A DNA stretch of 6,606 nucleotides from positions 1-6,606 of the forward strand of contig JBOGZD010000135.1 of NCBI GenBank assembly GCA_050697155.1, in the 5' to 3' direction. This document shows, in pieces, positions 3,851 to 6,606 of this stretch. The position numbers and the translations under genes are program-made. The DNA is from JBOGZD01 sp050697155 (GTDB taxonomy: Bacteria > Actinomycetota > Thermoleophilia > Solirubrobacterales > 70-9). Positions within the stretch are counted from its first letter, which is position 1; each line of letters opens with the position of its first letter. Below the pieces are notes generated by a model. The model made no database searches and was not told the DNA's origin. It worked only from the letters and a program-made list of their open reading frames with translations.

Positions 3851-4563
3851 GGGGCGCCGCGACCAAGCCCACCGGCCGGACGCAGCGCGGCAACGGCAAG
3901 GTCGAGGGCCTACAAGCGAAGCTCGTCGCCGCCGCTCTCGCCGTGGAGAACGTCGAGAAGGCCGGTCGCAACGAGCAGCAGAAGTACGACTACGTCAAGG
4001 CCGAGGACATCGCCGCGGCGGCACAGAAGGCGCTGCTCGAGCAGGGGCTGCTCGTGGAGTTCGAGGCGGTCGGCTCGACCGAGACCCCGATCCAGTCCAA
4101 GCAGGGCACCAGCGGGCTGATCGTCAAGGCCGACTGTCGGCTGATCGTCACCGACCCCTCAAGCGGAGACCAGGTGACGCGCTCGGCGATCGGCTACGGC
4201 GCCGACTACCCCGGCGACAAGGCGATCTACAAGGCGATGACCGGGGCGCGAAAGTACGCGCTGATCCACCTGCTCAGCATTCCGATCGGCGACGACCCGG
4301 ATGCCGACGCCCGCGAGCAACAACAAGCCCCGGACACGGGCAAGATCGGCAACCAGATCGCCAAGAAGCTGGTCGACCGCGCCTGGGAGGTCCCGGGCGC
4401 GAAGGCTCAGCTCCAGCTCGCAGCCAGCCATGCCGCAGGGCGCGACGTCGGCGATTGCGGAACGAAGGTCAAGGCCGCGAAGGCGATCGCCGGGCTGACA
4501 TTTGGGCAGGCCGAGAAGCTCGACCGCTGGATCGCCAAGAAGGCCGAGGGCGACGATGAGTGA
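3847..4563 (+). CDS. erf: ERF-family single-strand annealing protein, probable CTG start
   Basis: ERF proteins anneal complementary single strands during phage recombination and genome circularisation, acting as oligomeric rings with a partner exonuclease. From CTG 3847 the product is 238 aa. Residues 20-60 carry the family N-terminus: LQAKLVAAALAVENVEK, then NEQQKYDYVKAEDI. Residues 116-150 carry the clearest signature, GADYPGDKAIYKAMTGARKYAL, ending in IPIGDDPDAD. A linker follows, then a helical C-terminal region (165-230) and an acidic tail EGDDE, as seen in proteins that dock with SSB-like partners. Starting at GTG 3943 would remove the first conserved helix, hence the CTG choice; the initiator would still be read as Met. 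The stop overlaps the exonuclease start by 8 bases (4556-4563). Confidence 0.88.
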   Translation: MRGAATKPTGRTQRGNGKVEGLQAKLVAAALAVENVEKAGRNEQQKYDYVKAEDIAAAAQKALLEQGLLVEFEAVGSTETPIQSKQGTSGLIVKADCRLIVTDPSSGDQVTRSAIGYGADYPGDKAIYKAMTGARKYALIHLLSIPIGDDPDADAREQQQAPDTGKIGNQIAKKLVDRAWEVPGAKAQLQLAASHAAGRDVGDCGTKVKAAKAIAGLTFGQAEKLDRWIAKKAEGDDE

Positions 4564-5404
4564 TCTCGGCGAACTGATCGAACTGCCCAACGGCACGCGG
4601 CTCTACTACCGCGACGACGATCATGCGTACTTTCGGTGCAAGCCGGATGGTGGCCGGTCAACCCGTATCACCGGGGTGACGACCGTCTGCAAGCCTCTCG
4701 ACCACGACCCCGACAGGCTGCTGAGCTGGAGTGCGAAGACACAGTTGATCGGAGTGGCCGAGCTCGTGGCCCCGGTGCTGCTCGACTTCGATGGCGACTC
4801 GGGCTCACTGAATTGGCTGACCTCCCAAGAGGCGATCTGGCGGGCGCTCGAGGACGCCGAGCTCACTTTCGAGCACGTCCGCGACCGGGCCGCGAAGAAA
4901 GGGACCGCAGTCCACCGCGAGGCCCTTCAGGCGCTCGCACTCGGGCGCCCCGTTCCCAACCTTGAGGCGTTGACTGCCGACGAGCGCGGGCTCGCCAGGG
5001 GGGTGATGGCCTTTTGGCTCGACCATGAGCCGCAGGCCAATCAGGTCGAGCAGATCGTCTACTCCGAGCGCCTCGGGGTCGCCGGCCGATTCGACTTTCG
5101 CGGGCAGATCAAGGGCCGCGAGGGGGTCGGGGTGATCGACCTGAAGACTGGCAACTTCATCTCGGCCGCAGCACATGCCCAGGTGGGTGGAGGCTATCCG
5201 CTGCTCGCCGAGGAGTCCGGGTTCGGCCCTTCTGAATGGGCGCTGATCCTCAAGGTCTCCGAGAGTGGCGCCTACGAGCTGATCCCGGCCCAGGGCACGC
5301 CCGCAGGCTTCGAGGGCGCTGTGAGCACCTACCGCGAGGCCGCCCGGATTGACCGCGAGGCCGGCAAGGCCCGCAGGGCGGCGCGCGAGGCGGTGGCGGC
5401 CTGA
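4556..5404 (+). CDS. PD-(D/E)XK exonuclease, partner of the annealing protein
   Basis: This is a RecB/lambda-exonuclease-like nuclease, 282 aa, which would resect double-stranded ends to give single strands for the ERF protein. The start ATG 4556 overlaps the ERF gene and has GAGGG at 4546-4550; the longer frame from 4502 lies inside ERF. Motifs in order are KKGTAVH with His120 (motif I-like), GVAGRFD with Asp180, the core VIDLKTG with Asp195 and Lys197, and AQVGGGY (Gln209, Tyr214), the counterpart of the RecB Q-x-x-x-Y helix. The C-terminus is Ala/Arg-rich and helical. Spacing between Gln and Tyr is one residue longer than usual in RecB-like nucleases. The N-terminal 100 residues are less typical; they contain one His-Asp-rich patch around HDPDRLLSW, common in phage members. 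The stop overlaps the next ATG (TGATG). Confidence 0.86.
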   Translation: MSDLGELIELPNGTRLYYRDDDHAYFRCKPDGGRSTRITGVTTVCKPLDHDPDRLLSWSAKTQLIGVAELVAPVLLDFDGDSGSLNWLTSQEAIWRALEDAELTFEHVRDRAAKKGTAVHREALQALALGRPVPNLEALTADERGLARGVMAFWLDHEPQANQVEQIVYSERLGVAGRFDFRGQIKGREGVGVIDLKTGNFISAAAHAQVGGGYPLLAEESGFGPSEWALILKVSESGAYELIPAQGTPAGFEGAVSTYREAARIDREAGKARRAAREAVAA

Positions 5405-5607
5405 TGGGCGTCCGCATGCCACTTCCCCCGATCGACGCCGGGAAGGCGGCCTTGTTGCGTTCCTGTGCCCAGCGCCGGCGTGCTCCGCGGTGTGAGTCAT
5501 GCGGGCTGCGTGGCAGGCCCGACTCGGCCCATTGCGTCGAGTGTGGAGTCCCCTTCCTGTGCTGCGCCCACTGCGGCGCTCCATTCGACCGAGAGCTTCG
5601 CTCGTGA
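5404..5607 (+). CDS. Small zinc-ribbon protein (67 aa)
   Basis: This protein carries three CxxC knuckles: C30/C33 (RCESCG), C44/C47 (HCVECG) and C54/C57 (CAHCG), plus lone Cys at 21 and 53. Four of these Cys suffice for one zinc ribbon; the extra pair suggests a second site or a fused half-ribbon. The N-terminus (1-29) is basic and Arg-rich. The start ATG shares one base with the exonuclease stop, with no strong Shine-Dalgarno, so it is probably coupled. The stop overlaps the following GTG (GTGA). Its place right behind the exonuclease suggests an accessory role on DNA or RNA. I recognise no specific family. Confidence 0.75.
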   Translation: MGVRMPLPPIDAGKAALLRSCAQRRRAPRCESCGLRGRPDSAHCVECGVPFLCCAHCGAPFDRELRS

Positions 5608-6053
5608 CCGAGCGCCGAACCCCCCAGCCGTTCGGCCTCGGACTGCGGTTTTCGCTCGACCAACCCCTTTCCTATGAAGAGGCGCGCGAGGCAGCCCGCG
5701 TATTCGCCGAGCAGCGCCAAGAGGCCCGCCAGATGCTCGAATCGGCCTATGCCGAGCTGGCCCAGGCAGAACACGATTACCGCCTCGAGCGGCGTCGCAC
5801 CCGCGCCACCGCGCAGGGCAAGACCGGCAAGGAGCGCGACGAGCACGTCGACGCCGAGACCGCAGGGCATCGGTTAGAGCGCGACCGGGCCAACTTCAAG
5901 GTCAAGCTCATCGGCGAGCGCTTGGCCGAGATCGACGGTACCCGCGCCTCGCTTCACCAGCTCATCGCCTGGTCGGCGAAGGTCGACCCCGACGCCTCAC
6001 ACGACCGCGCGGATGAGCCCACGATCGAGCGCCTGCAAAGGGCCGCCGCGTGA
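5604..6053 (+). CDS. Helical, charged early protein with coiled-coil regions (149 aa)
   Basis: The product starts at GTG 5604, which overlaps the zinc-ribbon stop as GTGA; an upstream in-frame start at 5499 would overlap that gene in a shadow frame. A short N-terminal segment (QPFGLGLRFSLDQPLSYEEA) precedes a long charged helix at about 25-66, a break at GKTGKERDE (72-80), and a second helix at about 82-127 ending LHQLIAWSAKVD. The pattern of helix, GKT-x-x-ER, helix, and a closing Ser/Leu-Gln segment resembles small unnamed proteins I recall near recombination genes of other phages, but that is not verified. GKT here lacks the rest of a P-loop and is not an ATPase motif. A structural or DNA-binding accessory to the recombination pair is the best guess. 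Confidence 0.7.
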   Translation: MTERRTPQPFGLGLRFSLDQPLSYEEAREAARVFAEQRQEARQMLESAYAELAQAEHDYRLERRRTRATAQGKTGKERDEHVDAETAGHRLERDRANFKVKLIGERLAEIDGTRASLHQLIAWSAKVDPDASHDRADEPTIERLQRAAA

Positions 6054-6241
6054 TCGCCGGCCTGCTGTTGGGGCTCTGCCTCGGCGCCTCGCTGGGGTTC
6101 GCGCTCGCCGCCGCGCTGCGGGCGGCAAAGGAATGCGACGCCTACCTACAGGGCCAACTCGACGCGACCGAGGACTTCATGGCGGTCGTGCGCCACGCCT
6201 CACCGGCAAGCGCCCAGCGAAGGGCGGCACGGTGGCAGTGA
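6050..6241 (+). CDS. Small single-TM protein (63 aa)
   Basis: The product starts at GTG 6050, overlapping the previous stop as GTGA. Residues 2-24 are a Leu/Ala/Gly-rich hydrophobic segment with no charged residue before Arg24, suited to one membrane helix or uncleaved signal anchor. The remainder (25-63) is a soluble helix with ECDAYLQGQLDATEDF, then a basic tail. The lack of positive charge at the N-terminus and the Arg/Lys just after the helix suggest an N-out, C-in orientation. A membrane protein in the early operon could affect host membrane or exclude other phages, but nothing identifies it. The stop overlaps the next gene's GTG (GTGA). Confidence 0.62.
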   Translation: MIAGLLLGLCLGASLGFALAAALRAAKECDAYLQGQLDATEDFMAVVRHASPASAQRRAARWQ

Positions 6242-6606
6242 CTGGAACCGACCTGACCCTTCGCGGCGGTGGCAGCATGAACGCCCACAACGGCGCCGGA
6301 CACGGGGCTGGCTCCCCTCCTTTCCGTTCCGCCAGCCCCGTGCCGGGCGCCGACCCCCCCGACACCACACCTCCCGGTGTCGAAGGCGTCCGGGGTAAGA
6401 CCGCGGAGGCCGGTGCCAGCGACACGGTCCCGGCCTCCCTTGCCCCTGAACTGCGCCTCCTGATCCGCGGCACCCCGCGCCCGCTCTCACGAACCGGCCA
6501 CGGACAGATGGGGGGCAAGTTCCTGACCGCACCGACGTCACGCCAGATCGGGCTCGTGGTCGATGCCTGGGAACGAGCCGGCACCCAGCGGTTTGATGAC
6601 GGTCCG
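6238..6606 (+). CDS. Unrecognised early protein, 3' end outside window
   Basis: The frame is open from GTG 6238 (GTGA overlap with the previous stop) to the right edge, 123 codons. A second possible start is ATG 6277. Residues 1-65 are a low-complexity Gly/Pro/Ala/Ser-rich region likely to be disordered; from about residue 66 (LAPELRLLIRG) the sequence looks folded, with RQIGLVVDAWERAG near the edge. About three quarters of third positions are G or C, supporting coding. I do not recognise the domain. Position after the recombination genes would suit a replication or DNA-binding protein, but that is context only. The disordered region coincides with three strong inverted repeats, so the true start could lie further downstream, with the repeats being non-coding. 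Confidence 0.55.
   Translation, partial: MTGTDLTLRGGGSMNAHNGAGHGAGSPPFRSASPVPGADPPDTTPPGVEGVRGKTAEAGASDTVPASLAPELRLLIRGTPRPLSRTGHGQMGGKFLTAPTSRQIGLVVDAWERAGTQRFDDGP
6291..6352 (+). repeat. 22-bp inverted repeat (hairpin 1) with a 16S-tail-like loop
   Basis: Arms at 6291-6312 and 6331-6352 pair at 20 of 22 positions, including 12 perfect pairs next to the loop. The 18-nt loop is pyrimidine-rich and holds CCCCTCCTTTCC, close to the anti-Shine-Dalgarno tail of 16S rRNA. It lies inside the predicted Gly/Pro-rich stretch of the last gene. It could be a terminator-like stem, a regulatory RNA element or a replication-origin structure. Confidence 0.6.
6360..6382 (+). repeat. 7-bp inverted repeat (hairpin 2) with a CACCTCC loop
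   Basis: CGACACC at 6360-6366 and GGTGTCG at 6376-6382 form a perfect stem around a 9-nt loop ACACCTCCC, which again carries the anti-Shine-Dalgarno core. It starts eight bases after hairpin 1. Confidence 0.45.
6405..6438 (+). repeat. 9-bp inverted repeat (hairpin 3)
   Basis: GGAGGCCGG at 6405-6413 and CCGGCCTCC at 6430-6438 form a perfect 9-bp stem with a 16-nt loop. One arm holds a Shine-Dalgarno-like GGAGG and the other its complement, so the stem could hide a ribosome site. It is the third strong hairpin within 150 bases. Confidence 0.45.

Noticed and set aside
3735..4559. Long plus frame overlapping the ERF gene
   Set aside because: Product is Arg/Gly-rich low complexity, typical of an out-of-frame reading of a GC-rich gene; ERF is clearly in the other frame.
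4805..5870. Long minus frames opposite the exonuclease, zinc-ribbon and helical genes
   Set aside because: They oppose genes with recognised motifs and close coupling, have no ribosome sites I could support and read as Arg/Pro/Gly-rich shadows.
6177..6584. Two minus frames near the right edge
   Set aside because: Arg/Pro-rich without motifs; the plus frame has better codon bias and is joined to the operon by GTGA.

Overview
The window is a high-GC, compactly packed stretch whose gene content and order fit a temperate tailed phage (or resident prophage) of a high-GC actinobacterium. The clues are a GH24 endolysin next to a two-helix holin, a divergent XRE repressor/Cro-like pair with a very short shared promoter, and an early operon with an ERF single-strand annealing protein followed by a PD-(D/E)XK exonuclease. 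The host assignment is inferred from G/C-rich third codon positions, frequent GTG starts, and actinobacterial families (an Rpf-like secreted domain and a DUF4333-like membrane protein). The Rpf domain looks to me like versions from Thermoleophilia-type actinobacteria, but that is recollection, not a search. No integrase, tRNA, CRISPR array or insertion sequence is visible.

Layout. Positions 1-1277 (+): end of the lysis region. It holds an endolysin cut by the left edge, a 25-residue CxxC microprotein, a holin-like protein, a 24-residue microprotein and small unknown proteins, mostly joined by 1-4 nt start/stop overlaps. A 14-bp perfect hairpin lies at 972-1013. Positions 1343-1885 (+): a secreted Rpf/transglycosylase-like protein whose reading frame has no ATG, GTG or TTG near its signal peptide; a strong Shine-Dalgarno precedes an ATC codon. 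Positions 1886-2114 hold one small hairpin and no recognisable gene. Positions 2115-3148 (-): a membrane-anchored DUF4333-like protein and an XRE repressor, both on the lysogeny strand. Positions 3143-3190: a divergent promoter in which the two -10 elements overlap and both genes begin with ATGCAA, placed symmetrically about one point, so both mRNAs look leaderless or nearly so.

Positions 3179-6606 (+): the early operon. In order: Cro-like XRE protein, two small unknown proteins, ERF annealing protein (apparently starting at CTG), PD-(D/E)XK exonuclease, zinc-ribbon protein, helical/coiled-coil protein, a one-TM protein and the start of an unrecognised protein that runs off the right edge. 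Most of these genes overlap by 1-4 nt, which suggests translational coupling. The annealing protein and exonuclease would form a Red-like recombination pair; the zinc-ribbon and helical proteins may be accessory factors. The last gene overlaps three consecutive strong hairpins (6291-6438), one of which shows a loop resembling the 3' end of 16S rRNA.

Functional reading: the minus-strand repressor would hold the early operon silent in a lysogen while DUF4333 alters the cell envelope. On induction the Cro-like protein takes over and the recombination operon is expressed; the endolysin, holin and possibly the Rpf-like enzyme act late on the cell wall.
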